A DNA stretch of 64,000 nt from an uncultured Aquimarina sp. (GTDB taxonomy: Bacteria; Bacteroidota; Bacteroidia; Flavobacteriales; Flavobacteriaceae): assembly GCF_947496855.1 (NCBI RefSeq), contig NZ_CANMED010000007.1:372001-436000 (forward strand), written 5' to 3'. The position numbers and the translations under genes were made by a program. Each line of letters opens with the position of its first letter. Positions within the stretch are counted from its first letter, which is position 1. Positions 8,493-16,601 of this stretch are shown here, in pieces. The notes beneath the pieces were generated by a model. It was not told the origin of the DNA. It did no database searches and worked only from the letters and a program-made list of their open reading frames with translations.

Positions 8493-9608
8493 GTGGAAAC
8501 GTTAGAAATACTTTTAATAATATTACTATGTATTGGTGCCATACAAGGAATCATTTTCGGAATCATTTTATGGCAAAAAAAAGGGTTACACTACATCGCT
8601 AATCGATTTCTAGCTACCATACTATTCTTTTTCTCCTATCGTCTTATTGTAGAAACTTTAAACATTTTTGGACTCGGGAGATACGACTTCTGGTATCATA
8701 TATTATTAGAATACAATTGGATCTACGGAACGCTCATCTATTTTTTTATAAAAAGTTATGTCAATCCAAAATTCAGGTTAGTACCGAAAGATTGGATCCA
8801 TTTCTTACCTGTATTACTAGAATTTTCTTGGAGTTTTTTCATAAAAGCACAAAATTTTTATTGGGATGGCACTAGAGAGAGTCTCTCTTGGTTAGGATAT
8901 TGGGGATATGTCGTATGGATGCATTACCCTACAATGTTTATCATTTCTGGAGCATTAATTATTTTTTATAGCATCAAAGCCGAAAAAATACTTAGCAATA
9001 CCATTCAGGTAGAAGGGTATAAAATTCTTACAGAAAAAATTGAATGGATTAAACGAGTTGTATTAGTAATGAAGATATTCTCTATTATATATATTCTAGG
9101 AATATTGATCGATTTTTTCTTTTTCAATTTTGCTAGTAATTTTTTCTATGGACATCCTGTATTTATCGGAATGGCAATTATTACCTATTGGCTAGGTTTA
9201 GAAGGTTTTGCTCGAAGAAAAGAATCTGCTTTTAAAGAAATAGCAATAATCTCTGATAAGGAAAAAAAGCAATTGTTAAACATTAGTAAGGCTTTAGAAA
9301 TTAAAATGAAAGAAGAACAGCTCTTCAAAAACCCTGAGCTTACTTTAGCTTCGTTATCGAAACAACTTTCTGTAAAACCCTATTTGGTTACTAAATGCTT
9401 AAACACTATCTATCAGAAAAAATTTACTGATTATATAAACGAACTTCGTTTTGAAGAAGTAAAAAAATTGCTCAGTAATCCTAAAAATGATAATCTTACG
9501 CTTGTCGCATTGGCATATGATGCCGGTTTTAATTCTAAAGCTTCTTTTAATAGAACTGTAAAAAAAATTACAGGATACCCTCCTAGCGCTCTAAAATCAG
9601 GGTCATAA
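8493..9608 (+). CDS. Membrane-anchored AraC-family transcriptional regulator
   Basis: The N-terminal 240 or so residues contain about seven hydrophobic segments, and the C-terminal 100 residues form an AraC-type double helix-turn-helix (LASLSKQLSVKPYLVTKCLN, then VALAYDAGFNSKASFNRTVKKITGYPPS). This 7TM-AraC design is common in Flavobacteriia. The start is a GTG at 8493, 24 bases after the previous stop. The signal sensed is unknown. It may control the three secreted proteins that follow on the same strand, which are separated from it by 123 bases. Confidence 0.85.
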   Translation: METLEILLIILLCIGAIQGIIFGIILWQKKGLHYIANRFLATILFFFSYRLIVETLNIFGLGRYDFWYHILLEYNWIYGTLIYFFIKSYVNPKFRLVPKDWIHFLPVLLEFSWSFFIKAQNFYWDGTRESLSWLGYWGYVVWMHYPTMFIISGALIIFYSIKAEKILSNTIQVEGYKILTEKIEWIKRVVLVMKIFSIIYILGILIDFFFFNFASNFFYGHPVFIGMAIITYWLGLEGFARRKESAFKEIAIISDKEKKQLLNISKALEIKMKEEQLFKNPELTLASLSKQLSVKPYLVTKCLNTIYQKKFTDYINELRFEEVKKLLSNPKNDNLTLVALAYDAGFNSKASFNRTVKKITGYPPSALKSGS

Positions 9609-9731
9609 GGGTTTCAATTAAAAAATTGAGTCCTTGATTTTATCTGAAATTTGTCTCATTTAGCAAATTGCAACGATTCTTTTCTGCATTTTGTCAATAT
9701 TTGTTTCAAATAAATTCTAAAATCAGAAAAA

Positions 9732-10130
9732 ATGAAACACTTTACAATCTTAAAAAAAGTAATTCTACTTATTCTTTTTATTACTTCTTTTTCAAGCTTT
9801 TCTCAAGAAAACAATAAAGATTTGCAGCTATTAATTGGTGAATGGAAATTGGATATGAGCCCCCAAGATAAAACAGATAACAATTTTGCTATGATGCGCA
9901 TAGATAAGATAGATGTCAATTCGATACAAGGAACATTTTATCGAGAAGGAGTTCAAATAAAAAAAGGAAAAGTCAATACACAATTAGACGTTATTTATGT
10001 TGCTCTAATCTCTGGTGATAATAGCGGAAGTTATAACACAAGCTTTTATTACAAGAACGGAAAATTATACGGTTCTACTCATGCTATAGACAGAGGTTTT
10101 TTAGCAGTTTGGATTGCAGAAAAAAACTAA
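9732..10130 (+). CDS. Small secreted protein of unknown function
   Basis: The 132-residue product has a clear signal peptide (ending near SFSSFSQ) and a mature part of about 105 residues predicted from sequence pattern to be beta-rich, with a LLIGEWKLDMSP start that resembles lipocalin-like small domains. I do not recognise the family with certainty. It is the first of three secreted proteins (spacing 10 and 12 bases) downstream of the membrane AraC regulator, which suggests one transcript. Confidence 0.65.
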   Translation: MKHFTILKKVILLILFITSFSSFSQENNKDLQLLIGEWKLDMSPQDKTDNNFAMMRIDKIDVNSIQGTFYREGVQIKKGKVNTQLDVIYVALISGDNSGSYNTSFYYKNGKLYGSTHAIDRGFLAVWIAEKN

Positions 10131-10140
10131 ATAATAAGCC

Positions 10141-10629
10141 GTGAGAACAGTAATTTTACTATTAATAGCATTCTCCTTAAACTCATTGACTGCACAAATA
10201 CAATATGGAACTCCTATAAACGATCAATTACCCGAAAAATTAAAAAGCGTACGCAGAGCAATTGAAGTAAAAAACTTTCCCAAAACCATTGATCCTATTA
10301 AAATTGATAAACGATATTATTGGAAACACAATACTGCAATTCTGTGCAAAGAAAGTGAGATCAAAATTATTGAGTACGGAGCTTATCTTTTTTATAATGA
10401 TATCTGGAACCATAGAAAATCATATCCACTAAAAGAATTAAATAAAAACTTCGGGACTAAAAAAGAAGTTGTAAAACAATCTGAACCATATACTTGGTCA
10501 CAAAATTGGCGTACCGATAGTTCGCTTATTGGAGGATGGGCTATGTGGTACTTTATTGGTGTTACAGAAGATGGAGAAACTATCTGTGGATATGAAAAAA
10601 TAGAAACCACTGATAAACTTTTAAACTAA
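10141..10629 (+). CDS. Secreted protein of unknown function
   Basis: This 162-residue protein starts with a GTG codon and has a signal peptide (MRTVILLLIAFSLNSLTAQ). The mature part has many aromatic residues (KRYYWKHNTA, SQNWRTDSS, GGWAMWYFIG) and two Cys. No known domain was recognised. It sits 10 bases after the previous gene and 12 before the YceI gene, so it is likely in the same operon. Confidence 0.65.
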   Translation: MRTVILLLIAFSLNSLTAQIQYGTPINDQLPEKLKSVRRAIEVKNFPKTIDPIKIDKRYYWKHNTAILCKESEIKIIEYGAYLFYNDIWNHRKSYPLKELNKNFGTKKEVVKQSEPYTWSQNWRTDSSLIGGWAMWYFIGVTEDGETICGYEKIETTDKLLN

Positions 10630-10641
10630 AAAATACCCGAA

Positions 10642-11214
10642 ATGAAATCATTGCAAATAATTCTAATTATACTTTGTCTACAACTAGGAGTTCAAAAAAC
10701 ATATGCTCAGAATTTCAAATTAGACTCACAAAAATCGACACTCTTTTGGACAGGCAAAGCCGCATTTAGTTCTTATTCATTAAAAGGAACTGTAGCACCT
10801 AAAAAAGGTACTCTCTTTATAATCGATAAGGCAATTGCGACTTTAAATATTATAATCGATATGAAAAGTTTAGATCACGAAAACAGTGACCTCAAAAATC
10901 ATCTAAAAAATGAAGACTTTTTTGAAGTAAAAAAATACCCAGAAGCTACTTTCTTTCTAGATAATATCACAAACATTGAAGATGGTAAAGCAATTTTAAG
11001 AGGAAAATTAACTATAAAAGAAAAAACCAATACAGAAGATATTCCTGTAAAAATAGAACAAACTGAATCCAGAGTCATTCTTAAATTCAATTATACTATC
11101 GACAGAACCAAATATGGAGTTAACCATAATTCACCTAGTATTTTTAAACGTATGAAAGAAAATGCAATTGCGGATGAATTTATATTGGAAGGCACATTGA
11201 TATTTGTAAAGTAA
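10642..11214 (+). CDS. YceI family periplasmic protein
   Basis: The product (190 residues) has a signal peptide of about 22 residues and a YceI-like lipocalin fold. It begins with FKLDSQKSTLFWTGKA, and has the family block SLDHENSDLKNHLKNEDFF and KYPEATFFL. YceI proteins are periplasmic or secreted barrels that bind isoprenoid or other lipid ligands. It is the last gene of the group starting at 9732. The ligand cannot be told from sequence. Confidence 0.88.
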   Translation: MKSLQIILIILCLQLGVQKTYAQNFKLDSQKSTLFWTGKAAFSSYSLKGTVAPKKGTLFIIDKAIATLNIIIDMKSLDHENSDLKNHLKNEDFFEVKKYPEATFFLDNITNIEDGKAILRGKLTIKEKTNTEDIPVKIEQTESRVILKFNYTIDRTKYGVNHNSPSIFKRMKENAIADEFILEGTLIFVK

Positions 11215-11420
11215 AACATAGTTGACTAAAAAATCATTGTTTTTAACAAATCCGTTATTTACTATCGCTTACTTTTTTGGTTTCGTGTATCACGAAAGTA
11301 GTACATGAAGCATTTTATAAATATTCCTAAACATAAACAAGGTATTAATGGATGTTCTCTCTTCTGTGATTCTTAAAAAGTATTCGATAGGTAGATTTCT
11401 AGAAAAAAGTGATTCCTATT

Positions 11421-12887
11421 TTACAACTCGCTCTTACTTACTTTTCCTGAAACATTAATAATTGTTCTCACTTTTCTCCAGAGATTCCGAGACACTATTG
11501 CGTTTTCGTCAATCTCTCCTAGAAGATGCTCCAAATTTAATTTTTTGACTCTATCTTGATGTTGTATGCTTAGCATGCCATCATCTGATAATATTGACAT
11601 ATCCCATTTTTTGAAAGTGCGATAAGGTTTCGATCCACTCCACATAGTGATCACATCCGTATGTCTTTCATCTTCTTTTATTTTATCGTATAACGGTAAA
11701 ACTTCCTTTTTAGGTCCTTCAATTAATTGAAAAAACACATTTTTATAATAAATCAGACTTCCTGTAATATTATTTTTTTTATTGTTTATTCTTGAAGCAT
11801 CTAGTATTTGTTGTACATCCGATTCATTTAATTTCTCACTTGCTATCGATCGATAACTTACTTCATACATTAAAGTATTCTTGTAGAACGAATCTTTATA
11901 TTTACTAGGAAGAATTCCGAACCTTTTATAAAACAAATTTGAAAAATGACTTCTACTAGAATAACCAACCATATAGCATATTTCAGAAACACTCTTGTTC
12001 GTTTTATAGATAAGTTCTTTTGCAACTTCCATTCTAACATTGCCTACATATTCATTAACAGAATAACTATATAAAAATCGAACGCCGGCTTGGAGTTTTC
12101 TTGGAGAAAAACCTAAATATTTACTAAGAACTGAAATTGTCAATTTATCGTCGATATTATCTCTTATGTAATCACCTAGTTCTGTAATTTTTGATAATTC
12201 TGATTTTGTGAGCTTGGGCTGAAAATTATCAGTTTGATGATCTAAATCGTGTGCTTCAATTTGTGCAGCAAGTAAATTTGTTATGGCGCCCTCTGTTAAA
12301 AGTCGGCCTACTAAATCAATTCTTGTATTCTTTACAATAATTTCTGCAAATGTACCGGTATGTGCATCAATATCCCCAAAATAGCGATATGGCCGTTCAC
12401 CTGAAATTTGTGAAAATATTTCTTTTAGGTTTTGTTCCAGTCTCTTCCTCGTGTTGTGGCTAGAGCCCTTCAATAATGACGGTGTTAGAATTAAATAACA
12501 GCTTTCAAATTTGACACCACTACTCATCTTAAATTCAGAACTAGTACCAGGTTCGCTAATAAGTATGAAATTTTGCCCTTGTCTTATTTTATGATACTCT
12601 GTCTCGTGAGCGAATTTCTGCATCTGAAATCCCGAAACATGATACCCAAAATAATAAGGTCTATCTGACGAAAACTTTAAATCGATAACTAGTTCAGAAT
12701 TAAATGTAATATTATAAACCCAGGCAGTAAGACCAGGAAAAAGCTCATATAAGGATATACTACCTTCTCCATGTTTATTATTCAAAATAAGAGTGGCCGC
12801 CCCGAGACTCTCTTCTAAATTAGCATCAAAATAAACAGCAAACTGTTGTAACATCTCCAGCGGGCTTTTCTCTTCTAATCCTAACAT
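11421..12887 (-). CDS. AraC-type regulator fused to a BLUF blue-light sensor domain
   Basis: This 488-residue protein has three parts: an N-terminal region of about 220 residues that resembles the sensor/cupin part of AraC proteins, an AraC-type double helix-turn-helix (about 235-335), and a BLUF domain (about 340-435). The BLUF assignment rests on the flavin-site residues and their spacing: Y345 in VSYRS, N369 in RINNKKNNITG, Q387 in VFFQLIEG, W428 and M430 in FKKWDM. The gaps Tyr-Asn 24, Asn-Gln 18 and Gln-Trp 41 equal those of AppA (Y21, N45, Q63, W104). It should bind FAD and respond to blue light, controlling transcription directly. A good promoter (12931-12959) precedes it. It stands alone; targets are unknown. 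Confidence 0.9.
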   Translation of the reverse strand: MLGLEEKSPLEMLQQFAVYFDANLEESLGAATLILNNKHGEGSISLYELFPGLTAWVYNITFNSELVIDLKFSSDRPYYFGYHVSGFQMQKFAHETEYHKIRQGQNFILISEPGTSSEFKMSSGVKFESCYLILTPSLLKGSSHNTRKRLEQNLKEIFSQISGERPYRYFGDIDAHTGTFAEIIVKNTRIDLVGRLLTEGAITNLLAAQIEAHDLDHQTDNFQPKLTKSELSKITELGDYIRDNIDDKLTISVLSKYLGFSPRKLQAGVRFLYSYSVNEYVGNVRMEVAKELIYKTNKSVSEICYMVGYSSRSHFSNLFYKRFGILPSKYKDSFYKNTLMYEVSYRSIASEKLNESDVQQILDASRINNKKNNITGSLIYYKNVFFQLIEGPKKEVLPLYDKIKEDERHTDVITMWSGSKPYRTFKKWDMSILSDDGMLSIQHQDRVKKLNLEHLLGEIDENAIVSRNLWRKVRTIINVSGKVSKSEL

Positions 12888-12930
12888 ATAACTTTAAAAT
12901 TTAAATATTATGTTTTTTTAAATTCACTTA

Positions 12931-12959
12931 CAAAATTAAGGAAAATTACAGATACTCAA
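12931..12959 (-). promoter_or_regulatory. Bacteroidota-type promoter of the AraC-BLUF gene
   Basis: On the reverse strand, TTG (12959-12957), an 18-base spacer and TAATTTTG (12938-12931) match the Bacteroidota housekeeping promoter (TTG / TAnnTTTG). The expected transcript would start about 40 bases before the ATG at 12887. Confidence 0.65.
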
Positions 12960-13108
12960 AAAATTAAGCTAATTCTTCATTTTAATAGTTATACCAAAGC
13001 TCTAAGCATACTCAATAGTAAAATAAACTTTTGTATAAGTCAATGAATATGTAATGATAGATTTTAAAACAAAACATAGGCTATCGGGTTATAACATTCT
13101 TATTAAGG

Positions 13109-13939
13109 TTACTGTTCTAATAGTGCCAACATATCAAGATTTTTAAGCTGCTTTTTTTCGATAGATAAAGCTTTATCGTTACCTTCTTTAAGGTAGCAAT
13201 AGCATTTGATAAAATGCACTAACTCTACTAGTTCTGTTGTGTAATCTATAGGAGTTTTCTGATTTAGTTTTTTAAGAACGCTTTTACTTTTGCCAGCGAT
13301 AGCTTTATTGAGTAACTTATATAATTGAACCTTGTGTAAAAGATCCTCATTTTTGCTTTTTTTCAGAATCACCTTGAATTGTTGATTACTTTGTTTTATG
13401 AATACACTTCTAATCGAAGCATTGGACAGACTCATAGCAAGGTTTTGATAAGCCACCCCGAGCTTAAGATGCGCCACACTACTTTTTCGATTTCGAATCA
13501 TGGGAATCATCGCAGTGTATACGTTTTTTAGATCAGCATTAGGGATTTTTTTAAACCAGTTTATATACTCATCTGTATGTCTGTATCCTGTTTTTCTATC
13601 GATGACCGCTTTATTAGGATCCATTATTAAAACCGTAGGAAGCGATTTTACCGAAAAGTATTTAGCGAGCTCTCTTTTTCTATCAAAATCTACTTTTACA
13701 AATACGAAATTATCTTTTACAGAATTAATGGCTGTTGTTTGCCAAAGCTTGTCATCCATTCTTTTGCAGGGACCACACCAACTGGCCCAAAAATCAACTA
13801 CCATCCACTTTTTTTGCTCTATGGCAATCGCACGACCCAGCTCAAAGTCATGAATCCATTGTACCTTGGCTATTGTCGTTGTGGTGTGTAATAGCATTAC
13901 GAATAAGACACTATACTTTAATTGCTTTATGTTTTTCAT
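13109..13939 (-). CDS. Secreted thioredoxin-fold protein
   Basis: The protein (276 residues) has a signal peptide of about 24 residues and a thioredoxin domain with the active site WASWCGPCKRM (C55, C58) and the cis-Pro segment SVKSLPTVLIM. After about residue 140 there is an alpha-helical C-terminal region of unknown family, possibly TPR-like. It is expected to act in the periplasm as a disulfide reductase or isomerase. It follows the immunity operon on the same strand, but a hairpin at 14004-14033 separates them. Confidence 0.85.
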   Translation of the reverse strand: MKNIKQLKYSVLFVMLLHTTTTIAKVQWIHDFELGRAIAIEQKKWMVVDFWASWCGPCKRMDDKLWQTTAINSVKDNFVFVKVDFDRKRELAKYFSVKSLPTVLIMDPNKAVIDRKTGYRHTDEYINWFKKIPNADLKNVYTAMIPMIRNRKSSVAHLKLGVAYQNLAMSLSNASIRSVFIKQSNQQFKVILKKSKNEDLLHKVQLYKLLNKAIAGKSKSVLKKLNQKTPIDYTTELVELVHFIKCYCYLKEGNDKALSIEKKQLKNLDMLALLEQ

Positions 13940-14003
13940 TATGTTTCAAAACTTTTTAAAAAATTTGGTTTTTATTTTGTTTATGGCAGTTCTCTTATAC
14001 ACC

Positions 14004-14033
14004 AACCAAGCTCAAGATAGCGTGAGCTTGGTT
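14004..14033 (-). terminator. Hairpin after the immunity gene cluster
   Basis: A perfect 11-bp inverted repeat (AACCAAGCTCA / TGAGCTTGGTT, 8-base loop) lies between the stop at 14061 and the start of the thioredoxin-like gene. It has no clear T-run on either strand, so it may be a weak or factor-dependent terminator. Confidence 0.45.
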
Positions 14034-14060
14034 GTATGTACTTAGTGCTATCTTTGATCA

Positions 14061-14603
14061 CTATATCAAACCCCGAATAACCAAAACTTCTTTATCGAGC
14101 ACTTCTTCTATCTGTTTTATAAAGACGTCTTTGAATTTAGGCCAGTTATAAAAAATAAAACCAAGTTCGCCAAATCCCCATTTGGGTTGAAAATCATATT
14201 CAATAATTGAGGTGTGTTCCTTGCAATTTTCACATTGGATTGTTCCGTCACCTCCATTAAACCAATCCTGAAGAGCATCAGTCCAGTTGGTTGCAATCGT
14301 ATTAAAATTACATTTTGGGCAATTCACCTGTTCAAGGCCATTACCTCCATTATCAAAAACTGTTCTTCTGCCCACTATGACTTCGAGCCCATCAATAGAC
14401 TTTATATCACAATTACTATTGTCTTGTACTATATCTCTATAATTCATCCCAACTTTGTATCCAGATCTACCAAATATAGTACCAGACACCTCTTTTTCTA
14501 TGATCTTATGTTGTTGTAAATAGGAGATTAACTTGTTGGCTAACTCCTTTGATTGATGGCTTTTTACATTCAATGGGACAATAGTTTTATAAAAATCACT
14601 CAT
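14061..14603 (-). CDS. Zinc-ribbon-containing protein, possible immunity protein
   Basis: This 180-residue protein has two CxxC pairs (C95-P-K-C98 and C124-E-N-C127) about 26 residues apart, which would form one zinc ribbon within a larger domain. The C-terminal third is rich in aromatic residues. There is no signal peptide. Similar small Zn-ribbon proteins occur next to polymorphic toxin genes, and this gene lies in the block downstream of the toxin lipoprotein at 16602. An immunity role is inference; the family was not recognised with certainty. Confidence 0.6.
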   Translation of the reverse strand: MSDFYKTIVPLNVKSHQSKELANKLISYLQQHKIIEKEVSGTIFGRSGYKVGMNYRDIVQDNSNCDIKSIDGLEVIVGRRTVFDNGGNGLEQVNCPKCNFNTIATNWTDALQDWFNGGDGTIQCENCKEHTSIIEYDFQPKWGFGELGFIFYNWPKFKDVFIKQIEEVLDKEVLVIRGLI

Positions 14604-14627
14604 TAAATATTGAATTAAAATGGTTTT

Positions 14628-15335
14628 TTAAAATACTATTTCTGATAAAGTAATAATATTTGAATCTTTATTACCAGTGAAATTTTCATGTTTAATTGAA
14701 ATTTCTAAGGGAAATACATCTAGCATCATTCTATCATAATTAAAAAACGTATGCATAGGAAGATCTAATTCTTTTGTTACATATAATTCATGAATTGTTT
14801 TCCCAAAAGGAGAAAAATCTTCTTTATTATCTAGAGCTTCTATTTCTATTATCATTTTATAACAACTAATCCCTTTTATTAATTTTGTGTCATTTGGATA
14901 TTCAGTTATAGTGTGTTTTGCGTTTGAAAATTTAAGGTTTCGAGTTATATAGAACGTTTTTCTGTCTTTACCAACCATATGTTTCGTACTATCTTTTTTG
15001 AATTTAACATGATAGTCCCCTATTTGTTTTCCTTTTACAGTCTTATATTTCCATATGGTGTCATTCTTTATCTCGATAAATGTTTTATATGAGTTAGGCT
15101 TCCTTAATGCGGTTTTCGTAATTGATAACAGTTCTCTAAAAAGATCTTCCTGTTCCTTTGAAAAAACCATAGTAGTGTCCTTTTTTCTAAATTTTTTTAA
15201 TGAATCACTTACCTTATTAATTGTGGATTCACTAGTAGTCGAATTATGCTGAAACACCATTCTTTTTGGACTTCTGTATTGTGCTGATACGCAAAGTGTT
15301 TGCATTAATAAAGTTATAAGTACTATTTTTTTCAT
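14628..15335 (-). CDS. Secreted GLPGLI-like protein
   Basis: The product has a signal peptide (MKKIVLITLLMQTLCVSAQ) and a beta-rich body. The stretch PNDTKLIKGISCYKMIIE, followed by a segment with HELYVTKELDLPM, resembles the GLPGLI family of secreted Bacteroidota proteins. I set the start at the ATG at 15335, where the signal peptide begins; an ATG 12 codons upstream (15371) is possible but adds a charged tail ahead of the signal. Function unknown. It lies within the cluster of small genes behind the toxin lipoprotein, between two putative immunity genes. Confidence 0.65.
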   Translation of the reverse strand: MKKIVLITLLMQTLCVSAQYRSPKRMVFQHNSTTSESTINKVSDSLKKFRKKDTTMVFSKEQEDLFRELLSITKTALRKPNSYKTFIEIKNDTIWKYKTVKGKQIGDYHVKFKKDSTKHMVGKDRKTFYITRNLKFSNAKHTITEYPNDTKLIKGISCYKMIIEIEALDNKEDFSPFGKTIHELYVTKELDLPMHTFFNYDRMMLDVFPLEISIKHENFTGNKDSNIITLSEIVF

Positions 15336-15399
15336 TTTTAAATTATTAATAAAAGCCACACCTTTTTTCAATATAAGTGTGGCTTTATTCTAGAATTTG

Positions 15400-15741
15400 T
15401 TATTCAATTTCACCATCCTCAGCAAACTGACTAAAACGAGCAATCCATCCATTTTCTATTATTGGCTCTGCTTTAAGCATTTCACTAATCTCTGCTAGAT
15501 TAACCTGTTTATCATCCTCTTCATAAATTAGTTTAAATTCTTCATGTTCTTCAAAGATTTTCAGAAAATCAAACAGTAAACTTTCAATAGAATTTTTTAC
15601 TATTGAATTAGTCTTATCTTTTAATTGTCCTGATTCTAGGTTTTTATTGATGTTTTTTTGTAATAATCTGTAATTGAATTCAAAAACATCATCAATAAGA
15701 GTTTTGCCAAACTTATCCAGTATTTCTTTGTTGGATTTCAT
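15400..15741 (-). CDS. Small acidic protein, probable immunity protein
   Basis: This 113-residue protein is rich in Glu, Asp and Lys, lacks a signal peptide and looks all-helical for its first two thirds, ending in an extended IIENGWIARFSQFAEDGEIE. No family was recognised. It follows the gene at 15748 by only six bases, so the pair is cotranscribed. Its size, acidity and place downstream of a polymorphic toxin are the usual marks of a toxin-neutralising immunity protein. Confidence 0.55.
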   Translation of the reverse strand: MKSNKEILDKFGKTLIDDVFEFNYRLLQKNINKNLESGQLKDKTNSIVKNSIESLLFDFLKIFEEHEEFKLIYEEDDKQVNLAEISEMLKAEPIIENGWIARFSQFAEDGEIE

Positions 15742-15747
15742 AACTAA

Positions 15748-16158
15748 TTACTTATTCAAACTATTCATTTTTTCCCATATATCATAAGTCTCATGAAAAG
15801 ATTCCTTCATAAAATTGGGGTCTTCTAAATAGTCTTTTGGCCTATCTATTAGTAAGACTTCATTCCATTTTCCGAACTCAGGATTTGGAACGCTCAAGCC
15901 ATCAATAACATTAGTAAGATCAAAAAAAGCAGAATCTAATCCGTCATTTAAAAGTTTCTCAATAATAGAGCAAGCTAATGAAGAGTTTTTAATTTTATCC
16001 AGAAACTCTTTTTCTTCTTTTGATATACTGGAATACACTAAGTCACCTACATCAGAATCTTTAAAATTTTTTAAAACAGAAGAAACAGTTTTATGTATTA
16101 TCTCGTGTATTTGTAGTAAAAAAATTTGCTTGGTCTCTTCTGATAATTCGTAATTCAT
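15748..16158 (-). CDS. Small acidic protein, probable immunity protein
   Basis: The 136-residue product is acidic, mainly helical in pattern and has no signal peptide. It contains LSVPNPEFGKWNEVLLIDRP, after which a short amphipathic helix ends the protein. The family was not recognised. It lies 84 bases after the DUF2019 gene and 6 bases before the next small gene. By position it is probably an immunity protein for a relative of the toxin domain encoded at 16602, or for a toxin domain lost from this locus. Confidence 0.55.
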   Translation of the reverse strand: MNYELSEETKQIFLLQIHEIIHKTVSSVLKNFKDSDVGDLVYSSISKEEKEFLDKIKNSSLACSIIEKLLNDGLDSAFFDLTNVIDGLSVPNPEFGKWNEVLLIDRPKDYLEDPNFMKESFHETYDIWEKMNSLNK

Positions 16159-16242
16159 ATATCAATTTTTGATAACTAATTTTGTTTTTGAAGAATATAT
16201 AGACCGTACTGAAATTACGATCTATATATTTATTATAAAAAA

Positions 16243-16581
16243 TTATTGGTTTTTTCTCCATTCCTTTAGAATCATCTCCGCGCTAAAAGAAGAATCAGGG
16301 ATATTAGAAGTAACTATTTTTTCTAAAACTGTTACGGACCTATCTTCGTATATAGGTAATAAAAACTTCGCAATCCAAACTAAAATTTTATCATTATCGG
16401 AATCCAATAAATCTTTTAATGTTTCAAGACCATAGTTTTTTTCTATAAAATCTTTTGTTAACAAGATTTTCTTAGCATACTTGTTGACGATTTTATAATC
16501 TTTATCACTTGAAGCTTTTGAATATAGCTCGATATACTCAATAATTGTTTCTTTTGCTTCTTTAACATTTTTAAAATCCAT
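16243..16581 (-). CDS. DUF2019-like immunity protein
   Basis: This 112-residue protein is helical, with LLDSDNDKILVWIAKFLLP and a C-terminal SFSAEMILKEWRKNQ, the pattern of DUF2019, a HEAT-like family often encoded next to polymorphic toxins. It starts 20 bases after the toxin gene stop, the usual position of the cognate immunity gene. It most likely binds and blocks the HHIVEQ nuclease-like domain of the toxin. Cytoplasmic. The match to DUF2019 is from memory of the family pattern. Confidence 0.7.
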   Translation of the reverse strand: MDFKNVKEAKETIIEYIELYSKASSDKDYKIVNKYAKKILLTKDFIEKNYGLETLKDLLDSDNDKILVWIAKFLLPIYEDRSVTVLEKIVTSNIPDSSFSAEMILKEWRKNQ

Positions 16582-16601
16582 AGTGGTAAATCTAACTAAA
16601 T

